Assembly (NCBI GenBank): GCA_013115145.1
Contig: JAAPAO010000070.1
Span: 1-64,000 of the forward strand
Origin: Perkinsus chesapeaki
Taxonomy: Eukaryota > Perkinsozoa > Perkinsida > Perkinsidae
Length of the DNA stretch: 64,000 nucleotides
Direction: 5' to 3'
Shown here: positions 1 through 11,828 of the stretch, in pieces
How the letters are laid out: every line of letters begins with the position of its first letter
How positions within the stretch are numbered: position 1 is the first letter of the stretch
Made by a program: the position numbers and the translations under genes
The notes under the pieces: model-generated
Told to the model about the DNA's origin: nothing
What the model saw: the letters and a program-made list of their open reading frames with translations, nothing else
Database searches by the model: none

Positions 1-73
<73 letters not shown>

Positions 74-75
74 TT
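1..75. repeat. (AAT)n microsatellite
   Basis: Uninterrupted AAT trinucleotide run of about 24 units at the very left edge, so its true length is unknown. The same trinucleotide recurs at the start of many introns (GTAATAATA) and in the long P4-ATPase intron. Confidence 0.97.
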
Positions 76-616
76 GAATATTATAATAATTACCTCAATA
101 AACGATAATACAACCAAAACTCCCATTGTTGGAACCATGTTATGCGATCTAAATCAATCATGGGTAATAATAATAATACTGAGAAAATTTTAATACCCTA
201 TACTACTACTATTACTAGTATAACACAACGACAATAATAAGCCACATAACGACATTAAGCACTCGAGGACATTAACATGATGATAAGGTAATGGCAACAA
301 CAATGAAGAATCATGTTACTGTTGCTTGGTTGTTAATATCATGGCTTGAGTAGAGCATAAGCAACAGCAAGAGCAGCAGCAGCAGCAGCACGCAGCAGCA
401 GCTTAGTGAAATAATAATAAGAATGACTATGAATAGACAACGTCCAATGGCAGTAATTGGTAGTATTGAACAACAACAATGTAATAAAACTTGTATAATA
501 ATAAGATACTAAAATAGCTACTATTGATAGCCAGTAGCAATAGGAGAGGGATACCCCTAATAATAATATCATACATTATACTTAGATCACGTACTACTTT
601 GTTCTCCACAACTCCA
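76..616. other. intergenic, no gene seen
   Basis: Low-complexity AT-rich DNA with a short CAG run near 373-395. Reading frames on the minus strand here are Leu/Tyr-rich translations of simple repeats and I do not regard them as genes. It lies downstream of the phosphodiesterase stop at 617-619 and probably carries its 3' end. Confidence 0.6.
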
Positions 617-3600
617 TTAATCATCATCCTCATTACTAATATGTTCACTGTTACTATCACTAATAGATGGTATGCCTGCTGCTTCTTCTACTATACCCTC
701 TAAAGGCTGTCTACCCTCTATTGCTGTAGAGGAAGACCTTCTATCTAGACTTGTTGATGTAGTTGTTGTTGCTGGTTGGTGTTGGTTATTGCTAGTTGGT
801 GCATCATTACCCTGACTATCGCTAGAGGACCTTCTCTTCGCCCCCGTCCCTTGGGGTTTCTCATTGGAGCTTCTAGATGATGGTGTTCTATGGCCATCAT
901 CAACCGACTTAGTTTTCCATATCTAATAATAGTAATATAAAAGATACTACCATCAGACTTGGCTATTACTAATGCATTCTCCTCAAGCTGTTGTTTTATT
1001 ATATCGGTCTTATGGCAAGTATCCAGTCTAGTAATAGTCTCTATGAATGGCTAATAATAATAACAACAATAATAATATAACAATAATATATAAACCTACC
1101 CGAACAAGGTAGTCAATGAAGCCCAGCTGTGATTGTGGTAATCTTAAAGTGTCCCTATCACACAATGGTGATACGGTAACTAAAAGTAGTTCGGTGTGAT
1201 CGACGGTGTTAGAGAGCTGTTGGTTGTTGTTTATTACTTCCAAGTTCCTTCTCTCTATCTCCTTGTCTAAAGAACTCCTCTGTAAGCCTAAGTGATAGTT
1301 CATAATGTTGTTCCCAAGGTAGGCATGTATGCCCTATATCAGCCGCCTAGTAGCAGTATTATTCAAATATTATCATGCTTTGCTGCTAATGGTTAACATT
1401 ATATTACTTTAATACATGCCTTAAGGATTAATATACGATCATCTTCATTACTACTCTTACTAAGTGAGCTCCTATATCAAACACTAACAACTACCACCAT
1501 ATACTACCAAAAGCTACTACCTAAACTCCGGATCACCAAGCAAAAGGCGTAGGTCTGCTGTAATGGCAAAATGCTTAGTCATATCCGTTGCTAATATAAG
1601 TTCAACTATAAGATTCCTAATAACAATACGACTACCACAGCCAACAGCCACGACAACAACAACAGCAGCAGCTAGTACCTAAATCGTTTCTTCTCTTCCC
1701 TAGTTAAACTATTTATTATATTGCATTCAGGTATGTCCCTCATTACTTCAAATGCTGTAGCTACGTGATATTGTTCTAAAACTGACCTATCATTATACCT
1801 AAGTTGGGGGAAATACGGTATGATAGTAATAAGATGATTTACTACCTAATAGCCAGTGCATCCGATGTCTCAACATAGAATGTATTATTTAATCCTCTAT
1901 GTCCAACATCATGGCAAACACATGCTATCAAATAGGCACTATGATCCAGACCACTAAGGTTTACACCAGATGCAGTTAAGAGATATTCACCATGAGACGT
2001 GACCTGATAACATCATCATCATCATCTACAGCTTATACAATAATATACGTATACAGTACTCTGTGTGTTTTGGTTTTGGTAAAATAACACTGACAATAAT
2101 AATACCTGTGTATTACCTGTGATGCATGTAATTGATTATGATATTCAGCTGAGGTATATATCCCAGATATCTTAGTTAGGAAATTATGTAAGGTACTCTC
2201 ATCAGTTTTTAATGATGTTATAGCCATATCAGATAGTAACTAATAACAACCCAATAACAACCATACAGTCCCCCCTTTACCGTTCATTGCCTACTTCACT
2301 GCCTATTAATGGTAATATAGGCATGCTTGGTAAATGTACTTCCTGTAGCTGTACAAGATCTAGATTAAAGTCCTTTCCAGCTCTATTTAACATTGATAAC
2401 GTAATCTCAGTAGCCTCTGCTATATGATGTATACTCTTACTAGATGATACTAAAGAAAGGGGACAGCAAATGCCAGTATGGACACATACTATCATCAATA
2501 CATGAATCCAGTGGTGGTAAGAAGGTTGAACCTCTCCCAAGCTTAGGGGCCTGATTCTGGTTTAATACCTATGAGCCACTCTTATTAATAACTCCCTCAC
2601 TATCTATAACGACTATTACCTGATACATATAATCCATAAACTCATGCCCCCCTCCTTCAGATCCATCATCAGATCCATCACTTGTATCCATTTTAAAGAC
2701 CTAATAACCATTACATCCCCTCTAATAATCCAGATATTCCTCCCTCCCTCCCTACCACTCTATCTATTGCCGATCTCCTAGACAGTATCTTAGCTGAATC
2801 CTTTATCAATGATATAGCCTAATATATAACATACGGCTCGATAGTTAAAGTAGTAGCAGTACCTCTCTAATTTGATTAGCCTCCTCTGCATCCCTAGTAA
2901 ATGACTCAGTCCTTAATACCCCACTAGCCCTCCTAAACGACTCCCTTCTCTTAATACCACCACCACGTGTATCATTATTATCTCTCTGTTGCAACCGCAA
3001 GCCTAAAAATGCTACAAAATACAAACCATTCAACTAGAACAAATTTAATACTGAAGTTATCAAGTAAGCTCAATGCAGATCCTATGTCTGCAAATGCCTT
3101 CTCAAAATTAGTGGTAGGGCCATCGGTGTCGCTCAGTGACTTTACGGTATGCTCTAGGACCTTTATTTTACGTACAGATATATTAAATGATACAAACTGT
3201 TCTCTAGTACTCCTTTCCAAACTAACTTTACCTAAAAGTAGTAATATAGATAATATATAAAATGAATCATTACCGGATATAACCATAACAACCAGTATTA
3301 TTAACATAAGACTCTGGGATAGAGGGTTATCAGTCTCTGGTAGACCTAGTATTAGACTACTACCACCATACCTTAGAGAGAGTGTCAGTAATAACAATAT
3401 AATAAAGATACTTACGACATGCAGATGCTAACTGCTAAGAATGATAGCAGACGTACACGTGTAGAGGTCCAGACACAGAAATAACTAAAAAATATGAAGT
3501 AGAGGATGGTGGCTGGCTGTGGTTATATATGGATTATGTTATTACGTCATTATACCATTAAGGATAAGTAGGAGGTCTGCATCACTAGAATAGGGTAAGG

Positions 3601-4565
3601 AATCAGGATCTAGATCCTTGCCAAATGGCTAAAGGGGAATAGAACGATAGTTAAAACGGGAGGAGGAGGAGGTTACTACCAATATAGGGTCATCATTAAA
3701 TATTTTGGCACATCTCCATCTATTACCAAATAACACCCCTACCCATATACCAACATTTAACCATACCTGGCTATATACCTAATCATAATAATCTTTAAGT
3801 GGCTATAATAGTTGGCTAATTCCTATTACTTCAAAGTGGAATGTACCGACCTTTTGCCGGTATTTTACACAGATTAGTAGCATAATAGCACTGGAAAGCA
3901 TCTGATATAATATTAATACCACTACTACTAGTTATAATAGTTATACATGATATATCCATGATAGGTTAAAGAATATATTAGGCGTAGTATGCCATTGTGT
4001 TATATAGGGTGTTGAAGCAAACCATTCAGAGAATGCTAAGGAATAGGCTGAATACCTAACATAAGATATGACAAAGTGGTGAAGTAATAGTAGTAGACTA
4101 TATTACGTGAATAGGGCAGCAGCCATGGGTATTATCCTAGCCCTTAAAGTAGGGTCTACAACGGCTTTAACGTATCTTTGGTAATAAACTGTATAGAGCT
4201 AGTTTACTAATAATTTTACTGTTGTTCTATATCATCATTATCAAACCTCATCAAGCCTTTAGTTATATTAACCATCTCAAATGCTACCTATAATGGTTAT
4301 ATTATACCAAACTTCCCACAACATTCCTTACCACTTCCTGTTGTACTTGTTCTACCCTCATATATTCCCTATCTAAGGACTCCACCTATAAAACATTTCT
4401 ATTACCAGCCACCTCTAACATGTCTGTTACCCTTATTGGCCCAGACTTGCTCGATTCCAAGGGGACCTCAAGTACACCTTCCCCATCACTAAGTGGTAAA
4501 GGATCCATTACTTCTAGTGTAGATTCAGCGTTAGGCATTATTGAGGTGAGCTCAGTTAAGTTCAT
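617..4565 (-). CDS. 3',5'-cyclic nucleotide phosphodiesterase, membrane-anchored
   Basis: Hydrolyses cAMP and/or cGMP. Many small introns; the start used here (4563-4565) is the first ATG after an in-frame stop in the first recognisable exon. The N-terminal half (about 4560-2900) holds several hydrophobic segments separated by short loops, so the enzyme is probably a multi-span membrane protein. The catalytic domain follows with the family motifs in order: YHNQLHAS (about 2130-2150), the metal-binding HDVGHRGLNNTF (about 1890-1925), YNDRSVLE (about 1785-1800), ATDMTKHF (about 1575-1595), ADIGHTCLPWEQHYE (about 1300-1350) and PQSQLGFIDYLV (about 1100-1135). The C-terminus (about 617-930) is a Ser/Glu-rich tail. 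All divalent-metal and nucleotide-pocket motifs are intact, so it should be active. A multi-span N-terminus on a class I phosphodiesterase is known from apicomplexan and ciliate enzymes. cAMP versus cGMP preference cannot be read from the sequence. It is transcribed divergently from the anoctamin gene. Confidence 0.9.
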
Positions 4566-4712
4566 AAACCATATCTAACAACATAATGCATCCAATAGCA
4601 ACCGCGGCAATTTCCAATGTTGCACCGATTTCCAGGGCACGCGCTTTTAATTCGAATATACGAGGCAAAATAGACAAATTATGGTGAGACAATTTTTTTG
4701 GATTTTGGTGTG
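4566..4712. promoter_or_regulatory. bidirectional intergenic promoter (phosphodiesterase / anoctamin)
   Basis: Only 147 bp separate the two divergent start codons, so both promoters must lie here unless there are further upstream non-coding exons. It contains a GC-richer core (CCGCGG near 4602, GGCACGCGC near 4636) inside AT-rich flanks. No TATA box or known factor site is certain. Confidence 0.5.
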
Positions 4713-7700
4713 ATGGAAAGCAAGTCTATAAGAGCCCCTATGGCAAGCATGGAGGACCTTATAAGAGGGTTCATAGGAAAGTAGAAGATATAGGCTGTGT
4801 GGAGGATAAATTATCATATAGGTCCAGTAAGGGAGATGCACGAATGAAGCTAAGATACGATTGGGTAGGCAAAGGAGGTGAAGTTAGATCTTATCTTATA
4901 GCAGATGTTGGTATTAACAATACCTAATGATAGTCATAAAGGAAATATAACAGAAAAGGAGGCATTACTATTGTAAGGAATATAGATAACACTTTAGTCC
5001 AAGTTAACCTAAAGATACGCTAAGTGTTTTCAAGGAGAGGAGGTATTAGAAATGGGACAATCACGTCAGAAGGAGCAATTACAACTAGAAAAGACAGCAT
5101 TTGTGATATACCAATCTGTGGTTTATTATCGTAGCAATATCCTCTAGCTACAAGCATTCCGTCAATTACCATGTGAAGGTCAGACAGTAGCTTGGAAAGA
5201 TACGCTGGAGCTTTTTAGGAATGTAACCAATGACTATATTGCAGAGTGTGTTAATTGATATATAGGTAATAATAACTAAGCTTTATCTTCACTGTGGGTT
5301 AGAGGTATCATTTGCTGGGTATGCTAATAGTGGCAAGACATCTATACTTGTTGTAATAGTATGTAGTAGTGTAGTAATAGTAATAGTCTAGTAGGTTAGT
5401 AGTACAGTAGAAGCGTTAATGAGGGAAGCTGATAGAAGTGGATTCCCTACAGAGTTGAGTAGGAGGCTTACTGACCCAGAGAGCTTAGAACCATGTAGAG
5501 TGATGACCAGAGGTTGTCTCATATTATTCAAAGGTTGCCCTATAACATATACACCATTGTCACATTATTATCTACTCATACCAGAAATACCTGATAAAGA
5601 TGTCCTTCATGCCTTCACCGAGGTATATGCCCTGCAGTGGGGTTAGTACTCTACTATAGATTGTAGGTAGTTAAAGCATTCGATGCTTCCCCTGTAGAGA
5701 TAAAGCACCGTTATCAAGCAGAACTAGACTTGTATAACTCAATATACACTTCAGTGATGGCAAAGCTAGAAAGGGAAGGTGACTCAATAAAGCTGGCTTG
5801 GGTAGTAGTAATGGTGATAGGTAGGGAGGATGAGGAGGAGGGTAAGGATGAACATAGCCCTAGTAATGAGGCATGGCATATTTATAATTTTGGACGAGGG
5901 AGAGTGACAAAGGGGATAACAGCTAAGTTGGTGAAGGAATATTATATAAGGTTATATAGTAGGGATAGTGGTAAAGTATGAAGCAGCAGCAGCAGTAGTA
6001 CAGATATCTACAACTAAGGGCTATACATGGATTGGGTATGCATCCAAGAGATAATCTAAGGATTATTAATGATGAATATGGTATTGATAACAATACAATA
6101 AATACATTATTGCACCATAGAAGGATGGTGAGATAGTATAACAGTAGTTATATTATTATTATTTATATATAGACCGGAGGAGGTCACTATGGTGGTGGCA
6201 GGCAGCATGAAGCTATACTTTATAACCTTTGGAGTGGTATAGGATTACGGTGCCCGTTACCAGCATATAGGGGTTATGAGGCTGGAATGGTAGTAATAAG
6301 GAAGGGGTTATTGATGTAAAGGTATAATAGGACCCTAAAATATGGCGTATGCATCCAACAAGGGTTAATGATTCTACAGGTAGTAGGGATAGTGATGGTT
6401 ATTATCATTGGTAATGTTAGTATTAGGTGAAGGGTATTATGAGCTACATTGCCCATGGGAAGGTATACAAAGGATTAAGTTAGTTGATAATATTATAAGA
6501 AGGCAACTTAATATTGATAACTTAATAGATGCTGGTCATATAATACCCGGGAGATAATGGTATAGTATTATAGGAGTAGGTATAATAAATAATATATTCC
6601 CATTGGATGATAGAAGTAAACTATATATGGATGATACATCAAGTACTACTATCATATACCTCCTCCCCTTTAACACCACCCCTATCAGCAGCATCAGCAC
6701 CCTCTATATTAGCAACATGTTGGTCTATACCTGAACATGTGCAATCTATTGTAGCAAGGATAAGGTAGTACTATTATATATTACTGAATACTGCAGTGTA
6801 GGCTATTTTTTATTGGTAAAGGCAATCCTAGTGTGGAGGCAATCAGAGATTATTATGGTGAAAAGGTTGCCCTTTACTTTGCCTTCCTGTATTACTAGTA
6901 TTATCCTACTTATACATATACCTTTATATTATAAGATACACTCTATGCTGGTGGATACTGTTTCCAGCATTATTTGGTATAATATGTTTTATAATACAAC
7001 AAGTCTATTGGCGGCCTACTGACCCAGCTACCGAACCATTCCGTATTATTATGGACTCTATATATGCATTAACCATAACAGTAGTACCATACATTAGTAA
7101 TAGTTATACTTATTACATAGATCTGGGCTACAGTGTTCCTAGAGGCATGGAAAAGGCGTGAAGCATGGTATACATTACGATGGGGTCAAAGGGTAGAGGC
7201 AGCTGCTAGAGAGCCTTATCGGCCGAGTTTTAAGGGTAGGCAGCAGCAGCAGCAGGGGTATGTTACACTGGTGGTTATAGGTATGCAACGTAGAAGCCCT
7301 GTGGATTATGATGATAATGATATTTATTTTGATAATAAGGTATTACATATATTACATGACCATGACTACTAGTGGACGCCTCATCACAGACTCTGAAAAA
7401 CGCGGCATTGCTGCAACTTGAGATACTCGCCTTCATTGACATCGAAGCAGAGTACTTTAGTGTTAGGTGCGGCTTAGTAGGCAGATTATATCATATACTG
7501 TCATAGCATTAATAGCTGGTATAATGATAACACTGACTGGGTTAATAGGCAAATGGAGATCATATTGGATATCAGTAAAGCCACAGGAAGGTACATTAGC
7601 CAACCTCGTAACAGGGGCCACTACCAGTAGGAAGTATAGTAAGCAAGGAGTATGGGTATTATTATCAGGTTTACAGATGACAGTGTTTAGCTATATAGGG

Positions 7701-9197
7701 ACTTGTATGGCCCGGCACTTGAATGATTGGGAGAATTACAGTAGTATTGGTGGTGATAGAGGGAGAGGGAAAATGATATGTCAGAGACTAAGAGGGCATT
7801 TAATAACAATCTTATATATAAAACATTTATATTTGAATTCATTAATAGATTTAATGTGTAATATATTATCAACAGCTTTAAAGGCCTCATATAGGCACTT
7901 GGTAGGTAGGTACTTCTATATAGCATTTGTTAAAGCATCAATAGAGGGCTGTATAGAGAGAGTTGAGCTACCAGGAAGAGGAGGAGGAGGGTCACAGTTG
8001 ATAACAGTAAGGTGAGCTAGGGCGTAGGAGGGGTATAGGATACTGTTGTAGGTTAATGCTGGGTCTACTCATAGGAATTGTCTCCATGAATTATCAAGCC
8101 AATTACAGACTATATTATTGATAGAGATAGCTAAGAATATAATAGAACTAGCAAAGCCTATGATATTGTAAATGGGAAGGAGAGAGTAAGGTAATATAAC
8201 ACAATTGCTGTCTCTATTAGACATAAACTATCCACAATGAAACGGGAGCATTATTACCGTAAGAATAGTACTACACGGTCGGTAGGGGATCCTGAAGGTC
8301 AGCAAGAAGGTAAGCAATATGGTGCTGGGGTTAGAACATGGTCTGTATTACTATTGTAGATTATATATCATGTTGTATAAGGATGGATACTGTGACTGGG
8401 TAGGATTGATGATGCTGTCTATGTGTTATATAGGGTACTGCTGCTTCTGCTCTACAGGCAGGCAACTATACCATTACTGGTGCAGGATGCATTGGATAAG
8501 CCTACCTATGGCTCTACCGATATTGATGGTAATGTTAGCTGTAGTAATAATGTTATAATCATAAGGTACATTCGATGACTATAGTGAAATGGTTACCTTA
8601 TTTGGTTATATGACACTATTCTCACTAGCCTTCCCCTTAGCACCAGTAACATTTATTATTAGTACAGTAACAATTATAACCTTACCTTAGTTGATTGGTG
8701 TGGCACTCACTGCACTTGAGACTAGAGTAGATGGTTTTAAGATGTTTCATCTACTAAGAAGGCCTATACCTACTATAGCTCCTAATATAGGATCTTGGTA
8801 GTAGTAGTAGCATCAAGTATAATGTTATTATACTAATAGCTAAGGTATGATATACTACAGTTAATGTCATGGATATCATCCTTTACTAATGCTGCATTAT
8901 TGGTATGGACATTTAGGATCTTTGATAATGGCGGCGATAACTATTCTAATCTATTCTACTTCGTATGTTGTTCCTTGGTGAATGTCTGAAATGCTATGGT
9001 TAGGTTATCCTTTCTATCAGTATCATTACCTTCAAGCTGGTCATTGCTATATTGGTCATAAATAACGGTATGACTCATACCACACTTCTTTCAATTAGGT
9101 ACCGGATGTACCCCAAGCGGTTAAGGTTGCTCAGGAACATAACAGGTTTATAGCACAGAGAGTGTTTATATTTGATGGGGATGTACCATTTATATAA
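4713..9197 (+). CDS. anoctamin / TMEM16 family protein
   Basis: Ca2+-regulated phospholipid scramblase and/or ion channel of the TMEM16 family, a homodimeric multi-span membrane protein. The start at 4713 is the first ATG after an in-frame stop (4671) and gives an N-terminus MESKSIRAPMASMEDLIRGF after removal of a small intron. Family landmarks in order: VEAIRDYYGEKVALYFAFL (about 6830-6885) before the first membrane helix; ATVFLEAWKRREAWYTLRWG (about 7130-7185), the classic FLExWKR block; HLNDWEN (about 7715-7735); FEFINRF then FYIAFVKASIEGC (about 7830-7950); CLHELSSQLQTI and NIIELAKP (about 8070-8160), which carry acidic residues in the region of the family Ca2+ site; FDDYSEMVTLFGYMTLFSLA (about 8570-8630); RRPIPTIAPNIGSW (about 8760-8805). 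The C-terminal exon reads VPDVPQAVKVAQEHNRF and ends in TAA at 9195-9197. I did not resolve every exon, especially 4950-5400 and 5800-6800. Channel and scramblase activity cannot be told apart by motif. Confidence 0.88.
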
Positions 9198-9443
9198 CCT
9201 TCATACCATCATCACCGAATATAGGTCCCCAGAGCCCCTAGAAAAGTGGATGAGGTAGAGTACACTATATCAAAGGATGTTACTATGGCATATAGAGATC
9301 CTTCCGACTTCGGATGCAGTATTGCTAAGTAACGATGTTAAGCCTACCAATAGACACTACTACTATCATTATTATTAGGTTAACTGCCAATCATAAAAGA
9401 ATTAATAAAGTGGTGTCATCATCCTCTTGAATAGACTGAGGGC

Positions 9444-11201
9444 ATGTTACCGCCATGTTACTGCTTTGATGCTTTTCATTCATTTATTATGATGTTACGT
9501 TATCTAATAGAACCTATCATTTACAGCAGTACTTCCACCACCTTTATGGTAGTAGCCCCCTCCTCCTCCTCCTCTTCCTCCTCGTCCTTATCTACTGGTG
9601 GTAACCTACTCCGTGATACCTCCGATTGGCGTGTGTTGTTGTGGGTATGGTTATATTTTCATATAACATATCTGAGTTGGGTATGGCATCCAGTAATGAC
9701 ATATCCTACTGTAAGAAGGAGTATCTCTTATCATATTCCTTTTGCTATTGTATGCTATGTATATCAGATATGTGTAGCATTCCTATTGTGTTGTTATTTC
9801 TCATTTGCTGGCTCTACCATAACCCATAATACTATGCACTGCAAAGTAATGATAACATCATCACTATCACCTGGTTACAGTATGTAGTGGTTTATCAGGT
9901 ATTCTACAATGATAACCTCAATCGTATCTTCCAATGCATTCTCAGTCTTACCTATGGCCATCCTGTTAGTAATACCTCAGTTCCACCATCCCCCCGCATT
10001 AACCGCCACTATCATAATCAGGCACCTTTGTTCCGGGACATAACCTTTCCCATCATAGATATACCCAGTTACGTATGGATCCAATGAGAACATCTAAATT
10101 AAGGTATAACCACAATCATAACCACCAGCATTTCCCCACCGCTCTAATAAAAAGGTATACCTGGAATTTTCTCAACGGTTTGCTATTCCAGCCAACAGTT
10201 GCTGGTGACGTCTTCAAGGCTGATATAAGGTAGATGAAGCCATTAGTGTATCTTGCTGCTTACTATCAACTAGGTATATCCTAGTACAGAGGGATAATGG
10301 TAGACAATACTATGTTAATGCTGTAAGAGAGGCATCAACTGTTATATGTGTATCATTGGCATTGGCTATACTAGACTGGAGGAGATTCCTTATATATTTT
10401 TATGTAACTCTTTCTTTATGCTTCTTAACTGCTAATATACTTTCGGATAGATACCACATTTTTTCGCTCAATGGGCAATTGTCGGTATGAATATGTTACA
10501 GCATGATGGTTGTGATGTGGTAAAGTGTATAAATGTATCATCTCCCCTATTATCACTATTAGGTTGATTATCATGACCAGAAACACAACTACAATGGTTC
10601 ACGTAACTTTGTAGGATATTGGCTTAACTACCTTACCTTCAATAACGGATACCATTCTATACATCACCTGTAGCATTACCATACTTTAACCATCAATAAC
10701 TCTATTATTGCTGCTTATTAGTTACCCTAAAATGCATTGGTCTAGATTGCCTTGCGAGCATGATAAACAGATAAAGCCACATATACATCCACAACTAGAT
10801 CAATCAAGTACGTAGTTTCTATACCAAATTTCACCCTAATCTTATCCTAAGGTATGGGTACCTATATCTTTGAGGCGTTCATCTATCCTGGTATTCGTTT
10901 ACGGTATGATGGCAAGCCTGTTGATATAGACTGTAAGGGGCAGCAGCAGCAGCTTTATTCTTATTAGGTGTGTACATTGTTATTAGGTACTAAGCCAGAT
11001 GATCCTGATGAGGATTGGGTAGTACAATACTACCCTAAGGGCAAGTCATTTGATGATTATAATGTTACTAAGATGGACGTAAGCTGATAATACCTGTTTA
11101 ATTCATCCGTAACTTCATTTTAGGTACTTAAAGCCGCTCTTAGAGTCCTACCATTTAAGGTGTTTTGCCCTACATATTCACCAGTAACAAAGGTCGACTA
11201 G
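9444..11201 (+). CDS. membrane fatty acid desaturase, copy 1
   Basis: Di-iron acyl desaturase (or hydroxylase) of the FA_desaturase superfamily, an integral ER-type membrane enzyme. The three histidine boxes are present in order: THNTMH (about 9824-9842), PGHNLSHHRYTQ (about 10037-10070) and GYHSIHHL (about 10650-10672). Between boxes 2 and 3 lie two hydrophobic stretches, VICVSLALAIL (about 10340-10375) and PHFFAQWAIVGMNML (about 10455-10500). After box 3 comes HWSRLPCEHDKQIKPHIHP (about 10738-10792), then MGTYIFEAFIYPGIRLRYDG and DEDWVVQYYPKGKSF, ending LPFKVFCPTYSPVTKVD and TAG at 11199-11201. Introns break the frame between all these blocks (for example 57 nt beginning GTAAGAAGG near 9713). 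The 5' end is uncertain: the ATG at 9444 opens the frame leading into SDWRVLLWVW but contains a long Ser tract, and homology with copy 2 begins only at about 9605. Substrate and double-bond position cannot be predicted. Confidence 0.82.
10274..10630 (+). repeat. near-identical tract shared with 17056-17412 (copy 1 side)
   Basis: These 357 bp match 17056-17412 with no insertion or deletion and 6 substitutions by my count. The tract spans parts of three exons and two complete introns (after FLIYFY and after DGCDVV). The exons immediately before and after are clearly more diverged, so the boundaries are sharp. Confidence 0.95.
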
Positions 11202-11828
11202 GCCACATAATAGGGCAACTTACACATGAAGAAGAAGAAGAATGATAAGATTATCCACCTACAATCCATCACTGACGATGATAACAGCTTCTTATAATAA
11301 AAGGCGTGATTTAGCCCTTTTCCTAACAAGAGCGTGTCTTCCTTGGCACATCCTGGCACTACGTGTAATTTGTGTATTTTTATCATCTATATCATATTGT
11401 GTTAACAAGGTCTCATAACCGTATTGTTATTATCACCTTCTTTCGAGGATGAACGCCCCGACCAGGAATTGAACCTGGGCATTAACATTGTGTGAAATGA
11501 CTCTTTTACGTATCTAAAACGCAATGCTATACACGGCAGCAGCAGCAGTATCAGTTATGAGGGTATGATGTACTCGAGTATGTTATCTAGTTGTTCGGGT
11601 TGAAATAGAAAATATCTCAGTCTTCTCGTTACTATTGCTTTGGTTTAAGCACCATATCCTACCGCTCTATCTGCTACATAAAGCGATTCTTGCCATCGTG
11701 TGCGAAGTAGGTGTAGGTGGAGTGTGGCTAGGGGCGGCTCTCACTGGATCAACAAGAACAACATAGATATATAATTTCATTAATACCAGCAGCAGCAGCA
11801 CGTGCATTATTATTGTTATTTTAATTTA
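11202..11828. other. intergenic: 3' end of desaturase 1, promoter of pseudophosphatase gene
   Basis: No coding region recognised. It contains a tRNA-like T-arm (see 11453-11480), two CAG runs (near 11536 and 11790) and, close to the next gene, a GC-rich segment with GGGGCGG near 11734 followed by TATATA near 11767. The last two may be promoter elements, which is inference only. Confidence 0.45.
11453..11480 (-). other. tRNA-like T-arm / B-box fragment
   Basis: On the minus strand a perfect 5-bp stem CCAGG/CCTGG encloses the 7-nt loop TTCAATT, giving the Pol III B-box GGTTCAATTCC, followed by TCGGGGCG as a would-be 3' acceptor strand. No matching 5' acceptor strand (GCCCCGA) exists on the minus strand within 200 bp, and no good 5-bp anticodon stem forms between. 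I therefore treat this as a tRNA relic, a tRNA-derived element or coincidence, not a functional tRNA gene. Confidence 0.3.

Noticed and set aside
1-75. Telomere-like repeat at the window edge
   Set aside because: AAT units do not resemble any telomeric repeat and the same tract type occurs throughout the window.
6970-7030. A 27-nt intron in the anoctamin gene
   Set aside because: An alternative acceptor (GACCCAG) gives about 51 nt, matching the usual size; the protein cannot decide between them.
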